Positions 54,176-62,837 of a DNA stretch of 64,000 nt are shown in pieces. The DNA is from DATAOG01 sp963753685. Lineage in GTDB: Bacteria; Pseudomonadota; Alphaproteobacteria; Geminicoccales; Geminicoccaceae. The translations under genes were made by a program, and so were the position numbers. The stretch is taken from the NCBI GenBank assembly GCA_963753685.1, contig CAVWDE010000004.1, positions 189,203 through 253,202 of the forward strand. The letters are read 5' to 3'. Numbering within the stretch: position 1 is the stretch's first letter; every line of letters begins with the position of its first letter. Under the pieces are notes generated by a model, which ran no database searches, was not told the DNA's origin, and was given only the letters and a program-made list of their open reading frames with translations.

Positions 54176-54245
54176 CCGTTCTTGGATCGCGGCCGGCGCG
54201 CCGGGCCAAGGCCCGGCCGCTGGCGGCTCCGAAAGGTCAGCAACC

Positions 54246-55595
54246 ATGTCGACCTCTCTGCGTGATCTCCAGTCCCTGCCCCAGGCCGCCTCGAGCTCGC
54301 GTTCGTCGTCGCCCTCGACCTCGATCCGGGACTCCATGCCTCGGGTGGTGATCGTCGGCGCCGGCTTCGGCGGGCTCGCGGCCACGACCGCGCTGCGCAA
54401 GGCGGCCGTGCAGATCACGGTGATCGACCGGCGCAACTATCACCTGTTCCAGCCGCTGCTCTACCAGGTGGCGACCGCGGCGCTCTCGCCCGCCGACATC
54501 GCCCAGCCGATCCGCGCGATCCTGCGCCATCAACGCAACGCGAGCGTGATCCTCGGCCGGGTCACCGGCATCGATACCGGCGCGCGCGAGGTGCTGATCG
54601 TCGGGCATGACCCGGGCAGCGAGCGGCGCGTCGCCTATGATCAGCTGATCATCGCGACCGGCGCCCGGCACGCGTATTTCGGCCATGACGAGTGGGAAGA
54701 GATCGCGCCCGGGCTCAAGAAGATCGAGGATGCGACCGACATCCGCCGCCGCCTGCTGCTGGCCTTCGAGCGGGCGGAGGCGGCGCGCGACCCGGACGAG
54801 CGCGCGGCCCTCCTGACCTTTGTCGTGGTCGGCGGCGGGCCGACCGGGGTCGAGCTCGCGGGCGCCATCGCCGAGCTCGCGCGCATGGCGCTGGCCGCCG
54901 ACTTCCGCCACATCGATCCGCGCCAGACGCGGGTGATTCTGGTCGAGGCGGGCCCGCGCCTGCTGCCGGCGTTCCCCGAGCGGCTGTCGGCGGTCGCCAG
55001 GCGCTCGCTCGAGCGGCTCGGGGTCGAGGTCCGCCTCGGCCAGGCGCTCACTGCCTGCGACGCCGAAGGTGCGATGCTCGGCGACGAGCGCATCGCCGCG
55101 CGCACGATCCTCTGGGCGGCAGGCGTCGCCGCGTCGCCCGCGGCCGGCTGGCTCGATGCCGAGAAGGACCGCGCCGGCCGGGTCAAGGTCAAGCCCGACC
55201 TCACTTTGCCGGGCCATCCCGAGATCTTCGTGATCGGCGATACAGCACTCGCGACCGATGCCGAAGGCAAGCCTTTGCCCGGGATCGCGCCGGCCGCCAA
55301 GCAGGCCGGGCAGTACGTCGCGCGCGTGATCCGCGCCCGCATCGCCGGCCGCGCCGCCCCGCCGCCGTTCCACTACCGCCACCTCGGCAACCTCGCCACC
55401 ATCGGCCGCAAGGCGGCGGTCGCCGACTTCGGCTGGCTGCGCCTGTCGGGCCGCCTGGCCTGGCTGCTGTGGGGTGCTGTCCACATCTTCTTCCTGATCG
55501 GCTTTCGCAACCGGCTCGCGGTCCTGCTCGACTGGCTCTGGTCGTATCTGACCTTCCAACGCGGCGCGCGCCTGATCACCGGTCCGACCCCGTAG
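54246..55595 (+). CDS. ndh: type II NADH:quinone oxidoreductase (NDH-2)
   Basis: A 449-residue flavoprotein that passes electrons from NADH to quinone without proton pumping. FAD site VVIVGAGFGGLAATTALRK, NAD(P) site FVVVGGGPTGVELAGA, and IFVIGDTA are visible. The C-terminal segment LSGRLAWLLWGAVHIFFLIG is the usual membrane-attachment region. The start at 54246 leaves a 30-residue Ser-rich N-terminal extension; an in-frame ATG at 54336 just before the FAD fold is a good alternative. Confidence 0.93.
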   Translation: MSTSLRDLQSLPQAASSSRSSSPSTSIRDSMPRVVIVGAGFGGLAATTALRKAAVQITVIDRRNYHLFQPLLYQVATAALSPADIAQPIRAILRHQRNASVILGRVTGIDTGAREVLIVGHDPGSERRVAYDQLIIATGARHAYFGHDEWEEIAPGLKKIEDATDIRRRLLLAFERAEAARDPDERAALLTFVVVGGGPTGVELAGAIAELARMALAADFRHIDPRQTRVILVEAGPRLLPAFPERLSAVARRSLERLGVEVRLGQALTACDAEGAMLGDERIAARTILWAAGVAASPAAGWLDAEKDRAGRVKVKPDLTLPGHPEIFVIGDTALATDAEGKPLPGIAPAAKQAGQYVARVIRARIAGRAAPPPFHYRHLGNLATIGRKAAVADFGWLRLSGRLAWLLWGAVHIFFLIGFRNRLAVLLDWLWSYLTFQRGARLITGPTP

Positions 55596-55944
55596 TCGGC
55601 GGGGCCCATAAGGCGAGGCCCCGATCCTCGCGGACCGCGTCCGGCCGGCGTCGCTCGAGCCGGGCGGCATCGAGCGCCCGCGGTTGGATCTCGACGACGC
55701 CGATTGTGACCCGGATCGAGGCTGCCTGGCAGGCCAAGGCTTTGTTCGGAGGCGCTTTTTCGGGTCTGTTTGAATCCCGGAGGCCACGGCTCGCCGCCCG
55801 CCCGCCCGGCCGCGGACCGGCCCTGCGCCTCGGCCTGGAGCCGCTTCAGCGCTGCCTGCGAACGCGCCCGCCTCCCCTTCGCGCTCCCCGCCGACACCAC
55901 GTCGGCGCCGGGAACCAGCGAAGCGACCACCACTTCCCGCTTCG

Positions 55945-56003
55945 GACCGACCACCGGAGGTCTTCCCGCTCCGGGCCGACCACCGAGGTCGGCCCTGGGA
56001 GCC
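55945..56003 (+). repeat. dispersed repeat module 2, copy B
   Basis: About 59 bases matching 27412-27468 in the same orientation (GGAGGTCTTCCCG, GGGCCGACCACCG, then GGGAGCC). A GGAAGCCTGGAAGCCAGGGA block follows, as in copy A. No conserved frame was noted. Confidence 0.6.
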
Positions 56004-56030
56004 AAGGAAGCCTGGAAGCCAGGGAAGGGC

Positions 56031-56140
56031 TCGGAGCGGCGCGCCTGGCTCTCAGAGCCGACCACCAAGGTCGCCTCGGAGCGGCGCGCCTGGCTCTCGG
56101 AGCCGACCACCAAGGTCGGTTCGGAGCGGCGCGTTCTGGC
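56031..56140 (+). repeat. 45-base tandem repeat, about 2.4 units
   Basis: TCGGAGCGGCGCGCCTGGCT starts at 56031 and 56076, and its first part recurs at 56121, giving an exact 45-base period with few differences. Each unit also contains GACCACCAAGGTC. The period is a multiple of three, but no supported gene covers it. Confidence 0.8.
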
Positions 56141-56352
56141 GGTCGGCGGAGGGAGATCGGCCATGGTTTTGTCCTCGAAAATGCGGTGAAACGAGGGGAT
56201 GCAGGCTCGGACCCGGCGGCGCCATCGGCCGCCTCGCGGTCCGCCATGATGCCAGTTGATAGGAACAAATGCAAGGAGCGAGGCGACAGAAGTGATGCAT
56301 GCCCGCACGCCCGGCGGGGATTGGCCGGTGCAACCGCCGCCGCGGAAAATTC

Positions 56353-56382
56353 TTGTCAATAGGAAATAATACCGTTTATAGT
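56353..56382 (+). promoter_or_regulatory. sigma70-type promoter for the 56415 gene
   Basis: TTGTCA (56353-56358) and TATAGT (56377-56382) with an 18-base AT-rich spacer, ending 32 bases before the ATG at 56415. This near-consensus promoter stands out in a very GC-rich window and suits a recently acquired gene. Confidence 0.6.
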
Positions 56383-56414
56383 TGCGCCCGGGTTCCACGC
56401 CAGGGGGAAGTGCG

Positions 56415-57083
56415 ATGGCTTTTCGGCGCTGCGATCTGCAGGAGGTATTTTTCGTGCCCGGGACGTACGCGTTCCGGGTGCTGGGCTACGGCACCGCCGA
56501 CCCGCTCGAGGTCGTGCTGGCGCCGGGCTACTTCGCGACCGCGGGCAGCCTCTTGCGCCCGGGGGAGCTGATCTACGTCCGCATGCTGGCCGCGGAGGGC
56601 GACCAGCCGTCGGTGGCCGCGGCCGGCCCGGCGCATATGGCTCTTTTGATGGTGTGCGACGGTGCGTCTCGCTCGGGAAGCCGACCAGGGCTCGCCGCTT
56701 CGGGCTCGACCGGCCGCCGCGGCGGCGCCGAGGTTCGCCTGGTGCAGGACTTCGGCCGCTCCGACGCGCCGGCCGCGGACCGGGCCGATGCGCCCGCCGA
56801 CCCCGCGCCGCCGCCTCGTCGTCGCGGCACCGGCACCACCCCCCAAACGCGGCCGCGGCCGCCCACCCGGCAGCCGGAGCAGGAAAAATGGCGCGCTGGC
56901 AGCGACGCAGCTGAATTGACGCGAATTTCCGTTCCCGCGGCAGCTCCCAAGGGCGAACCTGGTGGTCGCCCCGGAGCGCCGCGCCGCCTTTTCCCCGAAT
57001 TTCCGGAATTTCCGCCAATTTTCCCGCCCCCAAAACGAATTTCCGCGCGCCCGGCGAGTGCACACCAGGCGACACTTGTGTAG
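56415..57083 (+). CDS. small phage-like hypothetical protein with low-complexity tail
   Basis: A 222-residue protein. The first 75 residues (MAFRRCDLQEVFFVPGTYAF, YGTADPLEVVLAPGYFATAG, LLRPGELIYV) resemble a small domain seen in alphaproteobacterial prophage and tail-associated hypothetical proteins. The remainder is a Pro/Arg/Gly-rich low-complexity tail that runs into repeat module 1. AGGGGGA precedes the ATG and a good promoter lies upstream. The true functional end may be near residue 85, with the rest recruited from repeat DNA. Function unknown. Confidence 0.6.
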   Translation: MAFRRCDLQEVFFVPGTYAFRVLGYGTADPLEVVLAPGYFATAGSLLRPGELIYVRMLAAEGDQPSVAAAGPAHMALLMVCDGASRSGSRPGLAASGSTGRRGGAEVRLVQDFGRSDAPAADRADAPADPAPPPRRRGTGTTPQTRPRPPTRQPEQEKWRAGSDAAELTRISVPAAAPKGEPGGRPGAPRRLFPEFPEFPPIFPPPKRISARPASAHQATLV

Positions 57084-57226
57084 CCTCAGGCGACAGGGTG
57101 TGCCCTATGCGTAAGCCTTTGTGGTGACATGGTTTTTCGCGACGCCGGCGACTTGACCGCTGAGTCCGGCCGCAAAACCGCTGCAAAACCGCTGATTTCG
57201 GCCGCAAAAGCGACGCTTTCGGGCGC
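57036..57226 (-). repeat. dispersed repeat module 1, copy B1 (inverted relative to 27011-27208)
   Basis: Its reverse complement aligns along its whole length with 27011-27208. Shared blocks include GTCAAGTCGCC, GTGTGCACTCGC and GCGCGGAAATTCG. It also contains repeated CAAAACCGCTGATTTCGG-like units. The 3' end of the 56415 gene lies within it. Confidence 0.75.
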
Positions 57227-57344
57227 ACAGATGAGACACTTCTGTGCCATGGGGCGCGTCTGCGGGTTTCGCCAATTTCCGGAGGTTCTTCAGATTTTCC
57301 TGCGAATTTCCGGGCGGTGCCGATGCGCGAGTTAAGGATCATGC

Positions 57345-57455
57345 CACAGGGTCGGCGGCATGTGTAAACCTTTGGCGCGAAGCTCATTTTTTCGTCATTG
57401 TTGTCATTTGGCCGCAAAATCGCTGATTTCGGCCGCAAAAGTGACGCATAGATGC
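57345..57455 (-). repeat. dispersed repeat module 1, partial copy B2 (tandem to B1)
   Basis: About 110 bases repeating part of B1 in the same orientation: a GTAAaCCTTTG block, a TTTTTTCG block and TCGCTGATTTCGGCCGCAAA followed by a GACGC block. The rest of 57084-57549 has no recognised gene. Confidence 0.6.
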
Positions 57456-57549
57456 GTCGCGGCGCATCCACCGGCAGGCGGCCATTTTATCATCATGCAA
57501 GGCGGCTGTCGCCGGACGTGTACGCCAATTCCACGCAATGCAACGTGCT

Positions 57550-60225
57550 TTAGCTCGGGTTGTGAGCGACGATGACCGGCCCCGGCCGGGGTGGACGGCG
57601 GCCGGGCGGGGCGGGAGGCGTGCCGCGAGCGACGTCCCCGCGCCCACCTCCTTGCAAGAAGCCCTGATAAACCCGAACGTCCTCCGCACTCGGCCATGCG
57701 CGGGAATGCTGGGCTTCAGGAAACCTCTCCCTGAAATCCGCCTTGACCTTGCGCCAAATATCCGCCCGTCGCTGCGCCCGCGGGTCGCTGTCTGCTTTCC
57801 GGTCGAGCCAGTCGAGGACCTCTTCGGCGCTCTGATCGAACGCCCGCGGTGCAAAAGTCTCGATCGCACCCAGCAGAATAGCGCCGGCTCGCTGATCGCC
57901 GTTCGAAGCGTGTCCTCAAACCACGCATCGGGCACGATGCTTCGCCTCAATCGGGCGCCGAGCCAGTGGAGGAATGAATCGATGGCGTCCGGCTCGTAGT
58001 CCTGCGGACGCAGACGTTCGGCAAGATAGCGCATCCGGTTCTGGTAGCGCTTGATCGCGCGAGGCGTCGGATTCACTTCCTCCAAGAGCGGGCGGACAGC
58101 AGCCAGCGCCTTCATGAAATCCGGCGAATCGTCGACCACCCGCCGTTCACGGTGCATGAACGCGCCGACGCCCCACAGGGCTGCGACAAGCAGGACTAAG
58201 TACGGTCGGCGACCACCAGACCCAGCGCCGCCCGGTGGGGATATCGCTGACGGAACTGACTTCCGGCTCAGGGATTCGGGCGAGGTTTGATGCCAGTTGA
58301 GGGCCAGAGGCAATCGCCGGGTTTTGCGGCAGCTCGTCGAAGACTTCGCGCTGGGTTCTCCGGGCGAAGAAGCAGCTGGAGACGGCTTGACTTCCTTAGC
58401 CGGCCATTCGCGCACGTCTTCAGCGCCCCATACGACCAGCCAGCCGAGAACGAAGGCGAGCACACCGACCCGCGCGAACTGCGCTGCGGTAGACACGCCA
58501 AATTTGAACCCGTAGAGCCAGCTTGGCGGCTCTGTCGTCGGTGCCCTCGTTTCGTTTGTTTCTTTTCCGACCCCCGCTGGGCGGTCGACCCGCCCCCACA
58601 GCAACGCCACCAGATGCCGCCACCAGCCGACGTGGTCCTCGCCTGGCGTGTCTCGGCGCTCTGGTTCGGATGGGACGAGCATCGCATTGAGCTGTTGCTC
58701 GGTCAGCTCGGGCACTGGCACCTCGACGTTGACGAGCTTCTCGAGATAATGCCGGGCAAAGGCGCGCTGCTTAGCGACTTTTTGGACACGGCCATCGCTG
58801 TCCTGGAGCAGCTCGTCCTCATAGACCAGCTCGTCGTCCGGCAGTCCCTCGACGAGCTTCTCAAAACCGAGACCAACGCAATACTCGACCTGGCGCCGAT
58901 CCATGCCGAGGATGACAATGCAGGGGCCCGCGCTGACGAAGTAATTCACCGCCTCGAGGATCTTCAAGGTATCCTCCGGCTGGCAGCGATCGAGGTCGTC
59001 AATGAGGATCACCACGCCTGGCGACGTGCGTGTCCGCAGCGCCTGGCACACCTCGCTGAACTGCTCGCCGAATCGGTCACGAAAGCTGAGCTTGTCGCTA
59101 AAGTCGCCGATACTGGCGCGCCGCGCCACGGCGGCGACGAGCTTGGCGGGGTTCGCCGGCAGCGCGACCATTTTGCCGCGCAACCACAGGCCAGCGAGGG
59201 CAGAGCCCGCCCGAGCTCAGAATCGCCCCGCCGTAGCTGCGGACGAAATTGGACAGCTCGCCATCGTTGTCGAGCCAGGCTGTCACGCGCCTTAGCAGAT
59301 CCTCCGCCTGCGGCACGCCCAGCCATGGCAGCGACAAGTGCACGGTGATCACAGCGATTGCCGGCAAACAGCAGCAGATAGAACAGCGTTGGCGAAGGCT
59401 GTCCGGCTGCGCAGCCAGAGCAGCCGCAGGCGGAAAGCGAGGCCGCGATCGAGCCACCAGCCGGGCGGTCCATGACGCCGCACGGCTGCGAACAGAGCCG
59501 CCAGGAGGTGCTCCTCCTCCCGGTGATGCCACGCATTGAACCAGACCGGGCGCGCGCCGAATTGCTTGAGGTCCTCCTGCAGCAGATTCATCAGCGAGCT
59601 CTTCCCGCTTCCCCACCGTCCGGTGATGGCGATGGTGAGCGGCGGCTCGGTGTTGACGTTGCGCAGAAAGCGCGAGAGCCCGCGAGCAAGTGGCCGCAGA
59701 ACGCGCGCATCCGGATCGCGCCAGGTCAGCGGCCGGTCGGAAGTGCCAGCTCCAGTGATCGAAGCCTCGGGCGGCGGCGGCTCCAGCCGCCATGCCCAGA
59801 CGTTGAAGAAGCCCGCCAGGATGAAACCCGGCACCCCGAGGAAGAACCACCAGGGAGCGACGTAGTGCGGCAGCTCTCGCCAGCTCTGAGCGTCGGAGGG
59901 GTTGTCGGATGCGAGCACGACCCGGTGCCCGTCAGACGTCTCGCCGACCGCCCAGCCGAGTTCACGGCCCTGGACATAGACGTCCGTCAACTGGTAGCCG
60001 CCGCCCTTGTGCAGCACCTTCCAAGGTTCGCGCCGCACCGTCCTCAGTGTAGAGCAAGAGCCCGTCGTCGCCGGCGACCCAGCCATGCTTCTCGTCGTCG
60101 AAGAACACGGCGCGCAGGGCCGCTCGTCGGCTTCCTGAATTCGGAAGACTATGGGCAATGGCAGGCTGCGGCAGCGCCTGCTGCTGCGTCTGTTGTTGCG
60201 GGCCTGCTCGGTTGCGGCCCGTCAC
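57550..60225 (-). pseudogene. KAP-family P-loop NTPase with YCF48-like N-terminus, broken by frameshifts
   Basis: The intact product would be about 890 residues. It starts at GTG 60225, overlapping the WD40 gene stop (GTGA), with GGGAGG upstream. A YCF48-like blade (RAVFFDDEKHGWVAGDDGLL, GYQLTDVYVQGRELGWAVGE) is followed by a membrane helix (WWFFLGVPGFILAGFFNVWA). Then come KAP Walker A ITGRWGSGKSS, membrane segments, Walker B VVILIDDLDRCQPED and further membrane segments. The reading frame changes near 60035, 59355-59395 (one or two shifts), 59210 and 57895. Each side continues family-like sequence, so these are indels in one gene. KAP NTPases include the phage-exclusion protein PifA. Confidence 0.75.
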
Positions 60226-61882
60226 GGCCGCGCCTCCCGGTCTGCGCGCTCTTGAACTCGGACGACAGGCCCGCTCGCCCCAACCGCCACGGCGCGACCG
60301 TCGCTCAGCAATGCGACCGCGAATAAATCATCCTCGATATTAGAGTCTACGCGCTGCAAACCGCTAGCGTCTCCGACTGCCGCGTAACCGTGTCGTCCGA
60401 CGACCCAGAGTGCCCGTGAGGCATCGGATGCGACATCCGTGACTATCGGCGCCATCGCATCGATGAACCATACTCGCGCGGTTCCATCCTCGGACCAGGT
60501 CAGGATGCGGCTCTCGTCGCGGCTAAAGATGGCGCCCAGCACGCGGCCTTTGTGGCGCAGCGCCAGAACCTCCCGCCCGGTCGCCGCGTCCCACAGTCGC
60601 GCGGTTCCGTCCTCGGACCAGGTCAGGATGCGACTCTCGTCGCGGCTGAAGATGGCGCCCAGCACGCGGCCTTCGTGGCGCAACGGCGCCAGAACCTCCT
60701 TCCCGGTCGCCGCGTCCCACAGTCGCGCGGTTCCATCCTCGGACCAGGTCAGGATGCGACTCTCGTCGCGGCTGAAGATGCCGCCCAGCACGCGGCCTTC
60801 GTGGCGCAACGGCGCCAGAACCTCCTTCCCGGTCGCCGCGTCCCACAGTCGCGCGGTTCCATCCTCGGACCAGGTCAGGATGCGGCTCTCGTCCAAGCTG
60901 AAGGTGGCGCCCAACACGCGGCCTTCATGGCGCAGCGCCAGAACCTCCCGCCCGGTCGCCGCGTCCCACAGTCGCGCGGTTCCGTCCTCGGACCAGGTCA
61001 GGATGTGGCTCTCGTCCAAGCTGAAGGTGGCGCCCAACACGCGGCCTTCGTGGCGCAACGGCGCCAGAACCTCCCGCCCGGTCGCCGCGTCCCACAGTCG
61101 CGCGGTTCCGTCCTCGGACCAGGTCAGGATGCGACTCTCGTCCGGCTGAAGATGGCGCCCAGCACGCGGCCTTCGTGGCGCAACGGCGCCAGAACCTCCT
61201 TCCCGGTGGCCGCGTCCCACAGTCGCGCGGTTCCATCCTCGGACCAGGTCAGGATGCGGCTCTCGTCCAAGCTGAAGGTGGCGCCCAACACGCGGCCTTC
61301 GTGGCGCAACGGCGCCAGAAGCTCCTTCCCGGTGGCCGCATCCCACAGTCGCGCGGTGTGATCATCGAACGCCGTGACCACCCGACTGCCGTCTGGGCTG
61401 AACTCCGCTGAGTTGACCGCGCCCGCGTGGCCTCCCATGGTCGCGAGTGCCTTGCCCGAGGTCGCGTCCCACAGTCGGGCCGTGCCATCTTGGGATGCCG
61501 TCAGAACTCGCATGCCATCGGGCGAGAAGCCAGCGGCCAAGACTGGCCCCTCATGGCCGCGTAGCAAGGGGTTGTTGCTCTTGCCCGTGACCAGCTGGAT
61601 GTTTACCTGCGGTCTGACCAGGAACTGATTCTCCTTCAGGCGCTCCTCGACCTGGATCTCTAGTTCACGCGTGGTCAGGCCGCCGGCTTTGACCTCGCCG
61701 AGCGGCGGCAGCGCCAGGTAGCCCTCGCCGTCGATCACGAACACGCCCGACATGTCCGGCTGCCGGTAGATGGTCACCTCGAGGCTATCGGCCGGACCAA
61801 GCCGGTGTTCGCTCCGACCGCCGCCGGCTCCAAGCCTGGGCAGGTCGGCGCGATGCCATGTCGGGGGATCGCTCTGGGTCAA
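60222..61882 (-). pseudogene. Poly_export (Wza-like) domain fused to WD40 propeller, one frameshift
   Basis: It starts at TTG 61882, overlapping the preceding stop (TTGA). Residues 28-100 form a polysaccharide-export-like domain (LGPADSLEVTIYRQPD, LALPPLGEVKAGGLTTRELE). Nine WD40 blades follow: two diverged (VLTASQDGTARLWDATSG; VVTAFDDHTARLWDAATG) and seven nearly identical (RILTWSEDGTARLWDAATG). A one-base deletion near 61140 shifts the frame between the third and fourth blades. The C-terminal part continues to the stop at 60222 (VVRVQERADREARP). The next gene overlaps by four bases. The domain combination is one I do not recognise. Confidence 0.8.
60470..61315 (-). repeat. near-identical WD40-coding tandem repeats (seven units)
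   Basis: The landmark TCCTCGGACCAGGTCAGG lies at 60487, 60610, 60736, 60862, 60985, 61111 and 61236. Intervals are 123, 126, 126, 123, 126 and 125 bases. The 123-base units lack one codon; the 125-base interval marks the frameshift. Unit-to-unit identity is very high, including at synonymous sites, so amplification or gene conversion is recent. Confidence 0.92.
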
Positions 61883-62319
61883 CTGCCAGAGCCGCCAGTG
61901 GCGCTCACCGCAAATGCGTACCCAGTTGTCCGTGTGTAGTGGACCCGGGCCAGGGCCTCTGATCTTCGCTCAAGCCGCAGCAGCGCTCGCCCGTCGTTCG
62001 CGATCTTGAGGCCACCGCAGGCGGCATCGGCTGTGGCGCACAGGCCCCGCGGCACCAAACCGCCGAGACTACCGGCCGGCACGACGGGCATCGTGCCATG
62101 GCCGGGATGCGGCATCTTCTCCAGGAACCAGGCCCGCAGATCAGGCGCGTAAAACGGATAGCGTCTTGCATCCTCCTCGAACGCGCCCCAATAGAGCACC
62201 GCCAGGACACAAATCAGCACGACCGCGGCCGCGGCGCGCCAGAGCCACCGTCGGCTGAGAGGGCTGCCTCCCCCCTGCTTTATGCCTCCTTCTGTACCGC
62301 TTCGAAATTGCTCTTCCAT
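61879..62319 (-). CDS. single-pass membrane protein upstream of the WD40 gene
   Basis: A 146-residue protein with one helix at about 27-46 (WRAAAAVVLICVLAVLYWGA) and a 95-residue C-terminal part probably outside the cytoplasm (ALLRLERRSEALARVHYTRT). I do not recognise it. The last codons overlap the TTG start of the Poly_export-WD40 gene. The two could once have been a single polypeptide joined by a frameshift here, which would anchor the propeller at the membrane. No good ribosome site precedes the ATG. Confidence 0.6.
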   Translation of the reverse strand: MEEQFRSGTEGGIKQGGGSPLSRRWLWRAAAAVVLICVLAVLYWGAFEEDARRYPFYAPDLRAWFLEKMPHPGHGTMPVVPAGSLGGLVPRGLCATADAACGGLKIANDGRALLRLERRSEALARVHYTRTTGYAFAVSATGGSGS

Positions 62320-62837
62320 CGCAGCGCCGCACGACTATCCATTACCAGACTGCTCGACCCAGAGTTATGCGTCAAGCGGAATGCGTGCGCGCGGGCTATC
62401 GCCCTCCCGCCGTCGCAGCTGACCCGGCGTGCCCTTGACTGATCGCCGCTCGGACGAGTCCGCCGCGAGGCAGGTCGGCGGCAGGAGCTTGCCTCGGCCT
62501 CTTGCTCAGCAAGGTCGGTAATCGACTGCGCCGGGGCGCCACAAGCGGTGCCCGCGGATCGGGTTTGCTTGCGCGGTTTGTCCACGCCGCAAGCCCTCCC
62601 GGCGCCACGCAGCTCCGCGGCGGACGCCTTCGCGGCCCTCCTGGCAACCACGGGATGTGAAGCTAGGTGTCGTTACCACGAACGCTGTTCAGGGTATAGA
62701 TGCAGGGTGAAGGGACAGAGGAAGCGCCGGCTGGTGACCCACGACAACCGGTTCCGTTGGAAAGAGACCCCGCGGCAGGCAGTCAGCCGACTGGTCGGGG
62801 ATATGGCCTCGCCGTCGGACATCGGCTGGCGCTCGGC
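62320..62837. other. intergenic region between the membrane-protein gene and hsdS
   Basis: 518 bases with no convincing gene. Open frames have low-complexity Arg/Ala/Ser composition and no ribosome sites. The promoter of the leftward three-gene locus would be expected here, but none is recognised. Confidence 0.45.

Larger units (their letters stand above)
55596..56414. other. non-coding region carrying repeat modules (copy B, left part)
   Basis: About 820 bases without a credible gene, next to the NDH-2 3' end. It contains the module 2 repeat, a 45-base tandem repeat and a promoter, all listed separately. A segment near 55732-55795 (CGCTTTTTCGGGTCTGTTTG) resembles, on the opposite strand, two stretches near 27830-27860 and 27935-27985, which gives a third shared module. 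Confidence 0.55.

Noticed and set aside
60470..61315. CRISPR array
   Set aside because: The repeats are contiguous 123-126-base units with no spacers and encode WD40 blades in frame.
61580..61800. polysaccharide export locus
   Set aside because: Only a single Poly_export domain is present, fused to WD40; no glycosyltransferase, Wzc or Wzx/Wzy genes are nearby.
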